From Marinobacter sp. HL-58 (GTDB taxonomy: Bacteria; Pseudomonadota; Gammaproteobacteria; Pseudomonadales; Oleiphilaceae): a stretch of DNA of 64,000 nt. The stretch lies in assembly GCF_001314605.1 (NCBI RefSeq), contig NZ_LIHP01000010.1:124001-188000 (forward strand). Reading direction: 5' to 3'. The notes below the pieces were generated by a model. The model was not told the DNA's origin. It made no database searches and worked only from the letters and a program-made list of their open reading frames with translations. Of this stretch, positions 19,146-28,686 are shown piece after piece. Both the position numbers and the translations under genes were made by a program. The first letter of the stretch is position 1, and each line of letters opens with the position of its first letter.

Positions 19146-21202
19146 TTATCCTCCTGTTGCGGGTATACAAGACGCTCGCCAGAGGACACAGGCGTGTGAG
19201 GCCGCAGAAAACGGAATAGCCTGATTCTGGCCGGCAAGCCGGCCAACAGGGTTTCGAAACTGTTGTAATGTGCTGAGTAATGTATGTAGCGCTGGAGAAG
19301 CATTTCCAGGTCATCGCTGGCAAGTGAGGGTGAGTCATCTCCAGCAAGGACCTGATCTATCAATCGGCGATTAATTTCAGACAGCTCCCGAGGCAACTCG
19401 AAATCAGGCCGATCGGGAATGTTCTTAAGTGGTAAGCCGGCTTCCACTGCCAACCGATGCATTAGTCTCAGTGGAACCCTTGAGTACTCTCCTCTTATCT
19501 GTCTTACCATTCGTACAGCGAGGTCGACCTGTCCGTCGGGCACCGGATGCTCTTGGCGATGCGTAAAGATCTCAAGAACCGGTTTGCCTTCGGGCCCCAG
19601 TTCCGAAGGGCGCGCGTACAACTCAGTGGACTGCCGAACCGGTAAACTGTGTTTTCCAATCCAACCTTCCGCATCTACATCCTTGCGAAGCAGCTCCAGC
19701 CTGTCCCATTCCATGGTCTGGTCAGGTCGGGACAACCGGGCCCGGTTTACAGGAAGCATGGGACTGACCAACACCTCCTCCCGCTGAGTCTCGCTGTATC
19801 CACCACCAATATCAGAGTGTGCCCCGGGGAGTGCAATTTCCCGAAAGTTGGCAGGTAACCCCCCTTCCTTGTCGCGCAAGCTGTTCAGGGCAAAGTTCTT
19901 ACGGCGCTCATGGATCGCGGTCAGATGTACCGCCTGGCCAATCTCATCGCTCTCAAGGTAAAGCTTAACCGGGCTATTTTTGTCATTGTGAGCAAAAAGG
20001 TCACCAGCAGGCCAGTTGGCGATTCCAGCAACACAATCAAACAGCCCAACAAACCGGATACGCACATTATCCGGCCACGAAATCTCCTTCTTATCAAAAG
20101 CTTTTCCAAGCTCACCGGAACGCCCCAGTATAATTTCGTGGGCTGCATGTCGCGCGGCAGCTGCACCTCGACTGAAGCCAAAAAGGTCAATAGTCATCTG
20201 TTCAACGGGCCTGCCCTGAGCATCCATTAGCACCTGTTGGGATAGTTCCGAGAAGGCCTTTTCAACTTGCCTGATAATACCTGTATCTCCCAGCCCGGTC
20301 GCAGCCCCATACACATTGTCATCATTCCCCGTTTTAGACCCGACTCCCGGTTCATAGATGGCATATCGATATTTGACAATATCGTCCGACACCACATTAT
20401 CTGTGATGTAGAGGTCTCTGAGTTTCGCCACATTACTGGGCTCATTTGTATAACTTGCCCCGGCCATCAGCCCTATTCGACGCTCGCACTCCTCCTGACT
20501 AAACTCGTCGTTTTCAAAGGGAATGAGACATTCTTTTTCCAGGTACTCGATAAAGCCACGGGTATTCGCTGCATTATTCAAGGTCCCATCCGTAAAGATG
20601 CCAACCTCCAGATGTATACCTGGCGATTCCTTCGACTTGCTGTTGTCGGTTGCCACGCCGGACGTGCCAGAAAGCGGCATGACCGAAGCAGAAGCCCCCA
20701 GGGGCAGGCTTAGTGGCTTTTCATTTGAGGACTGGCTCCGGCGCCTTTCAGCATTACGCCGAATCTGCATTTCCGTGCCGAAGGTCCGGCTCGGAAATCC
20801 TCCTATGCCCGCGGGATGACTGTTACGCAACTGTTCCGGCGTAACCGCCCATTCGTTCAGTTTTGCCACGTCATTTTCAAGAAACGCACCGACAATTAAC
20901 GTATTTACCGTCCACTGCCCGCCGCCAGGCAGATGCTCGCCTTCCTGCCAGGTAACCACCGGGGACACTGGTATGCCATCCAAGGGGCCGTGAACCAGTA
21001 GCAGCTCACCGTTACGAACCTGTTTCTCGAGGGAGCCGGGATAATCGTTGCGCCCATAGGGGCTGTGGGTACTGTCGTGGGGAAGCCGCAATGCGGTCAC
21101 CGGCCCGGACAGCAATTGCCTGACCTTGCCGGCGGCCAGAAAAGGACTTTCTATACGGGGAAGATCATATACGGTCAGATCCCTTGACCAGACAAGTTTC
21201 AT
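19142..21202 (-). CDS. Tle1-like DUF2235 phospholipase, probable T6SS effector
   Basis: 686 residues from ATG 21202, chosen over the GTG at 21211 because AAGGAG lies eight bases before this ATG. An N-terminal ~190-residue part of unknown fold is followed by the DUF2235 alpha/beta hydrolase: IFTDGTLNN, nucleophile motif FGFSRGAAAA, FVGLFDCVAGI with the likely acid, and LPGAHSDIGGGY with the likely His. Tle1 enzymes cleave phospholipids in rival cells after type VI delivery. No vgrG, PAAR or tss gene is in the window, so delivery is unproven. Coupled to the DUF2931 lipoprotein gene. Confidence 0.82.
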   Translation of the reverse strand: MKLVWSRDLTVYDLPRIESPFLAAGKVRQLLSGPVTALRLPHDSTHSPYGRNDYPGSLEKQVRNGELLLVHGPLDGIPVSPVVTWQEGEHLPGGGQWTVNTLIVGAFLENDVAKLNEWAVTPEQLRNSHPAGIGGFPSRTFGTEMQIRRNAERRRSQSSNEKPLSLPLGASASVMPLSGTSGVATDNSKSKESPGIHLEVGIFTDGTLNNAANTRGFIEYLEKECLIPFENDEFSQEECERRIGLMAGASYTNEPSNVAKLRDLYITDNVVSDDIVKYRYAIYEPGVGSKTGNDDNVYGAATGLGDTGIIRQVEKAFSELSQQVLMDAQGRPVEQMTIDLFGFSRGAAAARHAAHEIILGRSGELGKAFDKKEISWPDNVRIRFVGLFDCVAGIANWPAGDLFAHNDKNSPVKLYLESDEIGQAVHLTAIHERRKNFALNSLRDKEGGLPANFREIALPGAHSDIGGGYSETQREEVLVSPMLPVNRARLSRPDQTMEWDRLELLRKDVDAEGWIGKHSLPVRQSTELYARPSELGPEGKPVLEIFTHRQEHPVPDGQVDLAVRMVRQIRGEYSRVPLRLMHRLAVEAGLPLKNIPDRPDFELPRELSEINRRLIDQVLAGDDSPSLASDDLEMLLQRYIHYSAHYNSFETLLAGLPARIRLFRFLRPHTPVSSGERLVYPQQEDK

Positions 21203-21306
21203 CGTCACCACTCCTTGCTGACGTTGTTAAATCTGCTGCGGACAAAAACTTTACCCGGATCTGCCCGCCGGATAAAGGCCACCCTGGCCGTTACCCGGGG
21301 ACTCCA

Positions 21307-23202
21307 TCACACTTCTATGTCGGCCATATTGCCGTAGGTCTCCAGCCAGACACGACGATCAGACGCCCGCTTCTTGCCCAGCAGCATGTCCATGCGGCTG
21401 TCGGTGTCGTCGCCATCTTCGATGGTAAGCATGACCAGGCGACGGGTATCCGGAGCCATGGTGGTCTCACGGAGCTGGAGCGGGTTCATCTCGCCCAGGC
21501 CCTTGAAGCGGGTGACCGAGATTTTTCCGCGACGGTTTTCGGCCGCCAGGCGGTCCAGGATGCCCTGCTTCTCGTGCTCATCCAGCGCGTAGAAGGTTTC
21601 CTTGCCCAGGTCCACACGGTACAGCGGCGGCATGGCAACAAAAACGTGGCCGGCAGCCACCAGCGGGCGGAAGTGCTTGACGAAGAGTGCGCACAGCAGG
21701 GTGGCAATGTGCAGGCCGTCGGAGTCGGCGTCGGCGAGAATGCAGATCTTGTTGTAGCGCAGGCCTTCGAGCTTGTCGGAGCCCGGGTCCACCCCGATGG
21801 CAACCGCAATGTCGTGGACTTCCTGGGAAGCGAGGATCTCGCCGGAGTCCACCTCCCAGGTATTGAGTATCTTGCCCCGCAACGGCATCACTGCCTGGAA
21901 TTCCCGGTCCCGGGCCTGCTTGGCGGAACCTCCAGCGGAATCCCCCTCCACCAGGAAGAGTTCGGAGCGGTTGCTGTCGCTGCCGGAACAGTCCGCCAGT
22001 TTGCCGGGCAATGCCGGGCCCGAAGTGACCCTCTTGCGGGCCACTTTCTTGCTGGCTTTCAGGCGGCGCTGGGCATTGCTGATAAACAACTCGGCGAGGG
22101 CCTCGGCAATATCGGTGTGCTGGTTCAGCCAAAGGCTGAAGGCATCCTTGACCACACCGGATATAAAGGCAGCCGCTTCCCGTGACGACAGACGCTCCTT
22201 GGTCTGTCCCGAGAACTGTGGCTCCTGCATCTTGAATGACAGCACATAGGCACAGCGCTCCCAGATATCTTCCGGGGACAGTTTCACGCCACGCGGCAGC
22301 AAGTTGCGGAAGTCGCAGAATTCCCGCATGGCCTCCAGCAGCCCCGTTCGCAAACCATTTACATGGGTGCCGCCCTGTGCGGTGGGGATCAGGTTGACGT
22401 AGCTTTCCATCACCGCTTCGCCACCTTCCGGCAACCACTGAATTGCCCAGTCCACCGCTTCCTTGTTACCGGAGAAGCTGCCGGTAAACGGCTCCAGCGG
22501 CACCGCTTCGATATCTGCCAGCTCCGTGCGCAGGTAATCACGCAGCCCGCCTTCGTAGCACCACTCGTCCTTGTCGCCGGTCTGTTCCTGCAGGAAGGTG
22601 ACAACCAGCCCCGGGCACAGCACGGCCTTGGCCCGCAGATTATGGCGCAAACGGCTTACCGAGAATTTCGGGCTGTCAAAATAGCTGGGGTCCGGCGTGA
22701 ATTTGAGGCGGGTACCGGTGTTTCGCTTGCCGACGGTGTCGATCACCGCCAACTCGGTTTGCTTGTCGCCGTTGGCAAAGGTCATCTGGTGCAGCTGGCC
22801 ATCGCGTTTGATGGTCACCTCCAGATGCGTCGACAGGGCGTTGACGACAGAAACCCCCACCCCGTGCAGGCCGCCGGAGAAATTGTAATTGCCCTGGGAG
22901 AATTTGCCACCGGCGTGAAGGCGGGTAAGGATCAGCTCCACTCCCGGCACACCATGTTCCTTGTGGATATCCACCGGCATACCCCGGCCATCGTCCTCGA
23001 CACTGAGAGAGCCGTCACTGTGAAGAATGACATCAATTCGGCGGGCATGGCCTGCCAGCGCTTCGTCGACGCTGTTATCGATGACTTCCTGGGCCAGATG
23101 GTTGGGCCGACTGGTGTCGGTGTACATGCCCGGGCGTTTGCGCACCGGGTCCAGACCACTCAGAACTTCAATGGCATCGGCGTTGTACTGTTTCTGGCTC
23201 AT
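21307..23202 (-). CDS. parE: DNA topoisomerase IV subunit B
   Basis: ATPase subunit of topoisomerase IV, 631 residues, usual length. GHKL ATPase domain (DNSVDEALAGHA, DDGRGMPVD, GGLHGVGVSVVNALS), transducer domain, then TOPRIM with EGDSAGGSAKQARDR, PLRGKILNTWEV and ILADADSDGLHI. A short C-terminus ends WLETYGNMADIEV. The gap to the next upstream gene start is small (114 bp to the end of the PrcB-like gene). Confidence 0.97.
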   Translation of the reverse strand: MSQKQYNADAIEVLSGLDPVRKRPGMYTDTSRPNHLAQEVIDNSVDEALAGHARRIDVILHSDGSLSVEDDGRGMPVDIHKEHGVPGVELILTRLHAGGKFSQGNYNFSGGLHGVGVSVVNALSTHLEVTIKRDGQLHQMTFANGDKQTELAVIDTVGKRNTGTRLKFTPDPSYFDSPKFSVSRLRHNLRAKAVLCPGLVVTFLQEQTGDKDEWCYEGGLRDYLRTELADIEAVPLEPFTGSFSGNKEAVDWAIQWLPEGGEAVMESYVNLIPTAQGGTHVNGLRTGLLEAMREFCDFRNLLPRGVKLSPEDIWERCAYVLSFKMQEPQFSGQTKERLSSREAAAFISGVVKDAFSLWLNQHTDIAEALAELFISNAQRRLKASKKVARKRVTSGPALPGKLADCSGSDSNRSELFLVEGDSAGGSAKQARDREFQAVMPLRGKILNTWEVDSGEILASQEVHDIAVAIGVDPGSDKLEGLRYNKICILADADSDGLHIATLLCALFVKHFRPLVAAGHVFVAMPPLYRVDLGKETFYALDEHEKQGILDRLAAENRRGKISVTRFKGLGEMNPLQLRETTMAPDTRRLVMLTIEDGDDTDSRMDMLLGKKRASDRRVWLETYGNMADIEV

Positions 23203-23316
23203 GGGAAGAAAGCGACTCCACGGGTTTGTTATTAAACTGGCCCATAGCTTAGGGATTCGCGGGGAAAGATCAACGGTTGATTTGTGCAGGTGAGGATCGG
23301 CGCAGCCACCGCGCCG

Positions 23317-23808
23317 CTATCGCTCTCGTGTGATGGTGTCCAGGCCCTCGCCGGATACTCTGAGCTGTTTCCAGTCATCAGGGCTTATGGCGATCACCGC
23401 GCAGGGTGTGGTCAGCGCCTGGGAAACCATGGCGTCCTCTGCGGGCTCCCGGGCTTTCAGCGACAGCTCCAGCACATCGTCGACGATTTCAGCGGATTCC
23501 AGCGTCAGGCCATATCCTCCGGTGGGCTTCTGCCCCAGGCCAACGAGCAGCAGGTGTTCCTTTTGCAGATCAAGGGCCCGGAGCTGGTTCATCGAGAGGT
23601 TTCCCGATGGCAACTGCTCCAGCCTGTCCAGTTCCGCGGCATTGTTGATGTAGACAAGGCCAGGCGCGGTCAGGCCACAATGGTCGGATTCCGTTACCTG
23701 CCGCGCCAGAGGGGCGCCATCGGCCGTTGCGGAGCGATTGACGGCGCAGCCTGCCACCACGGTGATGGCCAGGGCCAGGGCTGTTATGTGCATAAACCGC
23801 ATACTCAA
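23317..23808 (-). CDS. PrcB-like lipoprotein
   Basis: 163 residues, lipobox VVAGCAVN (Cys about 21). The C-terminal part LLLVGLGQKPTGGYGLTLESAEI ... TTPCAVIAI matches the PrcB_C fold, named after a subunit of the Treponema dentilisin protease complex. Its start overlaps the stop of the upstream subtilase lipoprotein gene by 4 bp, so the pair is translated together. A protease-partner or regulator role is likely by analogy, not shown. Confidence 0.8.
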   Translation of the reverse strand: MSMRFMHITALALAITVVAGCAVNRSATADGAPLARQVTESDHCGLTAPGLVYINNAAELDRLEQLPSGNLSMNQLRALDLQKEHLLLVGLGQKPTGGYGLTLESAEIVDDVLELSLKAREPAEDAMVSQALTTPCAVIAISPDDWKQLRVSGEGLDTITRER

Positions 23809-26453
23809 GGTTCATTCTCCACACTGCGAACCGGTGTACCGCCCTGCCCCTCATCGTTCCCTGATTTCAGGCGATAACCCTCAAACCCTACCCGGGGCAG
23901 GCCCAGAGCAGAAACAGTGGGCCGGCGGAAACTGGTGCTTAACCTTACCCCGCCAAGCGGCTCGTCGCCAATTACGATCTTCTCAGGAAGGCCATTGACC
24001 GGATACTCGGCACAGGCTTCACCGTTCTCACAGATCAGGCCATTGTTGTCCGTGTCCGTTCCGGCCACCAGGAAATACTCTCCCGGCTCCACATCGTCAA
24101 AGGCAAATCGGTAATGTCCGTCGCTCGCGGAAACCACCACCTGTTCGAGGGTATCCCTGTCATCATCGGTACTGACCAGCAGTACATAGTGCCTGCCTGC
24201 ATCCCGGTCGTCCGCCGCTGTGCCCAGGCGCAGGGAAACGGGGATTGCAAGAGACTCGCCACTGGAGTCATTTGTGTTGTATGTGACAACCATTTCGGTC
24301 GTGTAGCGTTGATTATCTTCAAGCCCGGCAGTATCCACTGAGACAGAAAGCGCCAGTGGCGCTTCAGAAGATATTTCGTCAAGATTTTCAATATTCAGCC
24401 AGTCCGCTCCGGTAGTCACACCGGTTATGTTGACAGTTTCATCCTCCGGATAGACAGAAAGATCAACCTCCTCACTCAGAACCGCGGAGTTAAATTGCAG
24501 TGCCGATGGGGAGGCACCCAGAGTAACGGGAAAGCTACCACCCAACGCAGCATCCATGGCGGCAAGGGCGTCGATCAGGCCGGCACCGTATTCGAAAGAA
24601 GGCCCCACTGCTTCGGTCAGGTTGCCATTCCTGAGCAGGCTGTGGAACTCGCCGGGTGTTAAATCGGGCACCTCGGCCTTCATCAGGGCATAAACACCTG
24701 CCACATGGGGTGCTGCCATGGACGTGCCCTGCAAAGGGGCATACCCGGGCTCAAAGTCGACACTGTCATCACGACCCCAGGTGCTGATGATCAAGTCAGC
24801 AACCTCATCCTGATTGGCGTCCCGGCTGGCATCGCCACCGGGCGCCACAACATCTACCGATTCACCCACGTTGGAGTAGGACGCCCGTACACGGGCGCCG
24901 TCTACTGCACCTACGCCGATCACGTTGGCAAAAGCTGCCGGATAGGTGGGTTCATCGGTGCCCTGGTTGCCCGCTGCGGCAACGATCAGTTTTCCCTCGC
25001 CGCCAGCCCAGGCCGCATCAATAGCTTCTTTGAGAGAATCGCTCGGGCCAAGACCACCAAGACTGAGATTGATTACGTCAATTTCGCTGCGGCCCGCGGC
25101 CCAGTTCAGCGCAGCAATCAGGTCTGCAGAGGAACCCACACCGTCGCGGCCCAGCACCCGGACAGGATAAATCGTCGCGCCGGGTGCCATACCCACAATA
25201 CCAATTGAGTTATCCGCTGCGGCAGCAATACCGGCTACGTGGGTGCCATGGAAATTACTGCTCCGGTCCTTACCGTCACCCGGGTCGGCGGGATTGTTGT
25301 CCCGCTTGCCGTCATCTTCCTTATCAATATCCAGGTCACCAAGGACATAATCCATGATCTCTCTGGGAATCAGCTCGACATTGGCGTCCAGATCGGGGTG
25401 CCAGTTCCCACCGGAAGTCGGGGTGGAACTGAACATCCCTGTGTCCATCACCGCGATACCGATATCCTCACCCACTTTCGGGGCAGCCTGCCATGCCATC
25501 GGAGCCCTCGTCAGTGGTAGATTCCACTGCTGGTCGTAAAGTGGGTCATTATCCGGCGATACCTGCTGAGACGAATACAGGTAGTTGGGCTCTGCAGATC
25601 TCACACCTGGCTGCTTTCGAAGTTCCCGGACCCACTCGAGGGTTTCTTTACGGGCATCCTGTACCTGGCTGGCCGCCATGACGGCCGGATTTCGCGCTCC
25701 ATCCCTGCGCATCAGCCAGGCTCCCCGGCCCAGATCCCGGCGCTCCGACACAGACATCGCAGCAGCCATGGCATTACCGTCCTGCTCTGACTCAAAACTT
25801 ACGACGGCCTCGTCCACCATGAAAGACGGGGTGGCATATTGGGTGTTCATGACACTGCCGGATGCCTGGTCAGCCAAAGTGAGCACATAACGGAAGGGAA
25901 TGCCGCCAGTGGTCGCCACCTCTATCAGGTAGGAGCCGGACTCAAAGGTATCCGGTAGTGTGACTATCAACGAATCAAGGTTGCCGGAGGCACTATCACT
26001 TTCAATCTCAACCAGATCTCCGTCTTGCTGCTTCAGGATGCGCAGGCTTCGATCCGGCAGTGGCGACCCTTGATCTGGTGAGCGGAAAGCCTGGACAGCA
26101 ATACGGTCGCCGCCCGACAACTGCGTGACGTAAAGATCGACAGGATCTGAAAAAAAGCTGAACAATCCTGTGCTTTCGGTGCTATAGGTACCGTCATCAA
26201 CGCTGAGATAACCGCCTGCCGTAGCCCCCGGAGGCAGGGCCTGAGCCGATCTGGGCTCATCATTCTCTATTGCTTCATCAAGACGGATATCATCGGCGGT
26301 GTCAGCATCCACCCGCGTTCCGCTTTCTATGTCAATAACGCCAGCCAGGTCAGGCGGATCTTCAGCACTGCCACCAGACCCCCCACCACCGCAGCCAGCC
26401 AATAGCAGCACACAGGAGATCAAACCAGCAGTCGGAGGTACAATCCGGATCAT
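23805..26453 (-). CDS. S8 subtilisin-like serine protease, lipoprotein
   Basis: 882 residues. Lipobox LLLAGC (Cys21) followed by a Gly/Ser tether. A beta-rich N-terminal region about 75-200 resembles a pre-peptidase domain. The catalytic domain has Asp336 (IAVMDTG), His405 (GTHVAG) and Ser578 (GTSMAAPHVAG), all three triad motifs intact. About residues 645-880 are beta-sandwich-like extension with a carboxypeptidase-regulatory-like tail. It is probably anchored to the outer membrane. First of a two-gene unit with the PrcB-like lipoprotein. Confidence 0.92.
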   Translation of the reverse strand: MIRIVPPTAGLISCVLLLAGCGGGGSGGSAEDPPDLAGVIDIESGTRVDADTADDIRLDEAIENDEPRSAQALPPGATAGGYLSVDDGTYSTESTGLFSFFSDPVDLYVTQLSGGDRIAVQAFRSPDQGSPLPDRSLRILKQQDGDLVEIESDSASGNLDSLIVTLPDTFESGSYLIEVATTGGIPFRYVLTLADQASGSVMNTQYATPSFMVDEAVVSFESEQDGNAMAAAMSVSERRDLGRGAWLMRRDGARNPAVMAASQVQDARKETLEWVRELRKQPGVRSAEPNYLYSSQQVSPDNDPLYDQQWNLPLTRAPMAWQAAPKVGEDIGIAVMDTGMFSSTPTSGGNWHPDLDANVELIPREIMDYVLGDLDIDKEDDGKRDNNPADPGDGKDRSSNFHGTHVAGIAAAADNSIGIVGMAPGATIYPVRVLGRDGVGSSADLIAALNWAAGRSEIDVINLSLGGLGPSDSLKEAIDAAWAGGEGKLIVAAAGNQGTDEPTYPAAFANVIGVGAVDGARVRASYSNVGESVDVVAPGGDASRDANQDEVADLIISTWGRDDSVDFEPGYAPLQGTSMAAPHVAGVYALMKAEVPDLTPGEFHSLLRNGNLTEAVGPSFEYGAGLIDALAAMDAALGGSFPVTLGASPSALQFNSAVLSEEVDLSVYPEDETVNITGVTTGADWLNIENLDEISSEAPLALSVSVDTAGLEDNQRYTTEMVVTYNTNDSSGESLAIPVSLRLGTAADDRDAGRHYVLLVSTDDDRDTLEQVVVSASDGHYRFAFDDVEPGEYFLVAGTDTDNNGLICENGEACAEYPVNGLPEKIVIGDEPLGGVRLSTSFRRPTVSALGLPRVGFEGYRLKSGNDEGQGGTPVRSVENEP

Positions 26454-26565
26454 AATGAATTCACCAGGGTGGAATTATGGATACTCTAGAACAACTCCTT
26501 TTTATTCTCAGTATGGTATCCAACCAATGTTAACAAATTCGCATACGTTCCAAACTTTTCATCAG

Positions 26566-26603
26566 ATGCAAAAAAACCGCCTGCGGTTTCCTGCAGGCGG
26601 TTT
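26566..26603 (-). terminator. Strong rho-independent terminator after the TRAP operon
   Basis: Perfect 12 bp stem 26572-26583 / 26592-26603 (AAAACCGCCTGC with GCAGGCGGTTTT), 8-base loop. On the minus strand it ends in six T. It lies 18 bp past the stop of the TRAP permease. The right flank TTTTGTTTT could also serve plus-strand transcription. Confidence 0.88.
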
Positions 26604-26620
26604 TGTTTTGTAGCCCAAGG

Positions 26621-28672
26621 TTACAACGCGTAGAACAGCAAAGGCACAAACGCGGTGATCAGCAGCGTCGGCCCCATCACCACCAGTGGCAGCAACAGCC
26701 GTTCATACCGATGCCAGAATGAGCCTGTGCGCTCGGCGGCCAGCACTTCGGTTTCGCCCACCACCTGTCGTGTCAGCAGGTGGTTCAGTGCCACCGGCGG
26801 GCTCAGGTAGCCCAGCTCGAAGGCCACCAGGCACACAATCCAGAAATGCAGCGGATCAATACCCAACTGAATCGCCGGCTGTGCAATAGTGGCGGACACC
26901 AGGATAACAGCGCCGAACGGGTCCATGACCATTCCAATAACGGTGAGCATCACCACGATCACCACCATGGCAACCCAGGGGCTGGTCAGGTTTTCCGGGA
27001 ACAGGGCGTGAACCACATCAGAGCGCTCCAGGATGCCGCCGAGGCAGATGGAGAAGCCGATCAGCGCCAACAGGGCACCGATATGCACCGCCGAATCGCT
27101 GGCAGCCGCTGTCGTTCGCATCCAGAAGGCCCGCCCTCTGGATTGGCCCTGCTCACCGGGGTCCTTGCCGGCATCCAGATACACCAGGGCCAGCATCACC
27201 AGGGGCAGAATCATCGGCGCGCTGTACTCGTCGAAGCCGAGGCCCAGTACCAGCCAGATGGCCAGAATGACGACAGCGGTCACCACCGCATACGGTGCCA
27301 GCGGCCGCAGTTGCGCCAGGGATTTCCGGAAGGCGCCCGGTGCCGGGCGGGGTTTCCAGTTACCCTGGGTTTTGCAGACCACGACGGAAAACAGGGTTGC
27401 CGACATGATGAACACCCAGAAGCCCCAGCCGTATAGCTCGGACGTGGTCACTTCCTTGTTCAGCGCGGCCACCACCACGATCAGCAGACAGGGGTTGAGA
27501 ACCACCCCCAGACTGCCGGACATGGCCGTGGTGGCCAGGGACAGTTGGCGGCCTGCCCCGCTCTTGCGCATCTCGTCATAGATAACGCCGCCCACGGCCA
27601 GGATGAAAATCCCCGAGGCGCCGGTGAAGGCCGTGGGGAAGGCCGTGGCGAAGATCATCACCGAGGCCAGCATGGGCGCCGGCAGATGATAGGGCTTGAT
27701 CACGTTCAGCAGCAGCTCCGGAATACGGGTCTGCTTCAGCGCCATGCCCACCAGGACATAAAGGCCGATATTGATGAACATGGACGACAGGTTGGTCATC
27801 ATGCCGAAGTAAATGGCCAGGCCAGAGGAGTAGCCGTCAATAAAGAAGAAGTAACTCATGGCAATCAGGCCCATGGCGCAGTACAGAGGCAGAACCAGGC
27901 CCGAAGAGGCTGCCAGCCCGCCGGGCTTCATGCGCTCCGGCACCGCCAGGAACCGCACGGTATTGATCACCATAAACAGCCCGAAAACCGCTGCCCAGGC
28001 GTACTGGAGCGAGGCGGTGTCTTCCGAGCCGGGGGAAGACGACAACCTGTCCACATAGGAAAACAGCGAATACACCATCAGCCCGTTAACCACGAACTGC
28101 ATGCCCTGGCTAAGGCGCCATTCGGCCCGGTTGCGGGGCAGCCTCAGGGCAATATGGTCGGCATCCAGTGCTGAAATCGCCGCGGCCATGGCGAACATGG
28201 CAATAAACATGAACTTGGTCAGCGCGATGTTATCCAGCAGAAAATGCGCGAATCCCTGCTCGACCGTTTTAAAGAGCGCCAGTGCCTTGGTGCCATGCTC
28301 CTGGTTTTCCTGGTAACGGAAGTGTTTTTTCTGGCACAGGGCCAGGTTTTTCTCCAGCGACTGGCGAACCGAGTCCTCGTCCGGGGGCGAGTCAAAAAGC
28401 TCGTCCGGGTCGGGCTCGTAATCGTCGATACGCTTCTTCACTTCGGCATCGATATCCACGATCAGCGGACAGTCCGGCTCCGTGGCGTCCGGGTCCAGCA
28501 GATAATAGTTCGGCCAGGTCTGCTCGCCCACCCACAGCATGCGTGAGTGAAGCGAGTTCCCCATACCCAGAAGAAGCGTAAAAATAAGGAGCAGCAGGAG
28601 TATCACCCCGTGCGTCCGATGCACGGGATACAGCGTTTTTGAGCCTGCGGCTGATAATGCTCGCCAGTTCAT
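26621..28672 (-). CDS. TRAP transporter large permease, extended N-terminus
   Basis: 683 residues, well above a plain DctM (~430). Residues 20-40 form a helix, ~41-160 is a soluble acidic stretch (DYEPDPDELFDSPPDEDS), and ~160-260 holds several helices that could replace the small DctQ subunit. The rest is DctM-like, with FATAFPTAFTGASGIFILAVGG and VMDPFGAVILVSATIAQP, and PPVALNHLLTRQV near the end. It imports an unknown solute with the periplasmic binding protein encoded 14 bp upstream. Fusion of the small and large subunits is my reading of the topology. Confidence 0.85.
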   Translation of the reverse strand: MNWRALSAAGSKTLYPVHRTHGVILLLLLIFTLLLGMGNSLHSRMLWVGEQTWPNYYLLDPDATEPDCPLIVDIDAEVKKRIDDYEPDPDELFDSPPDEDSVRQSLEKNLALCQKKHFRYQENQEHGTKALALFKTVEQGFAHFLLDNIALTKFMFIAMFAMAAAISALDADHIALRLPRNRAEWRLSQGMQFVVNGLMVYSLFSYVDRLSSSPGSEDTASLQYAWAAVFGLFMVINTVRFLAVPERMKPGGLAASSGLVLPLYCAMGLIAMSYFFFIDGYSSGLAIYFGMMTNLSSMFINIGLYVLVGMALKQTRIPELLLNVIKPYHLPAPMLASVMIFATAFPTAFTGASGIFILAVGGVIYDEMRKSGAGRQLSLATTAMSGSLGVVLNPCLLIVVVAALNKEVTTSELYGWGFWVFIMSATLFSVVVCKTQGNWKPRPAPGAFRKSLAQLRPLAPYAVVTAVVILAIWLVLGLGFDEYSAPMILPLVMLALVYLDAGKDPGEQGQSRGRAFWMRTTAAASDSAVHIGALLALIGFSICLGGILERSDVVHALFPENLTSPWVAMVVIVVMLTVIGMVMDPFGAVILVSATIAQPAIQLGIDPLHFWIVCLVAFELGYLSPPVALNHLLTRQVVGETEVLAAERTGSFWHRYERLLLPLVVMGPTLLITAFVPLLFYAL

Positions 28673-28686
28673 GGAAATTCAGCCCT

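Noticed and set aside
21203..21211. GTG start for the Tle1-like gene
   Set aside because: It overlaps the region just after AAGGAG; the ATG at 21202 has the normal eight-base spacing.
21184..22185. 333-codon plus-strand ORF opposite parE
   Set aside because: Antisense to conserved TOPRIM and C-terminal parE sequence; no motifs.
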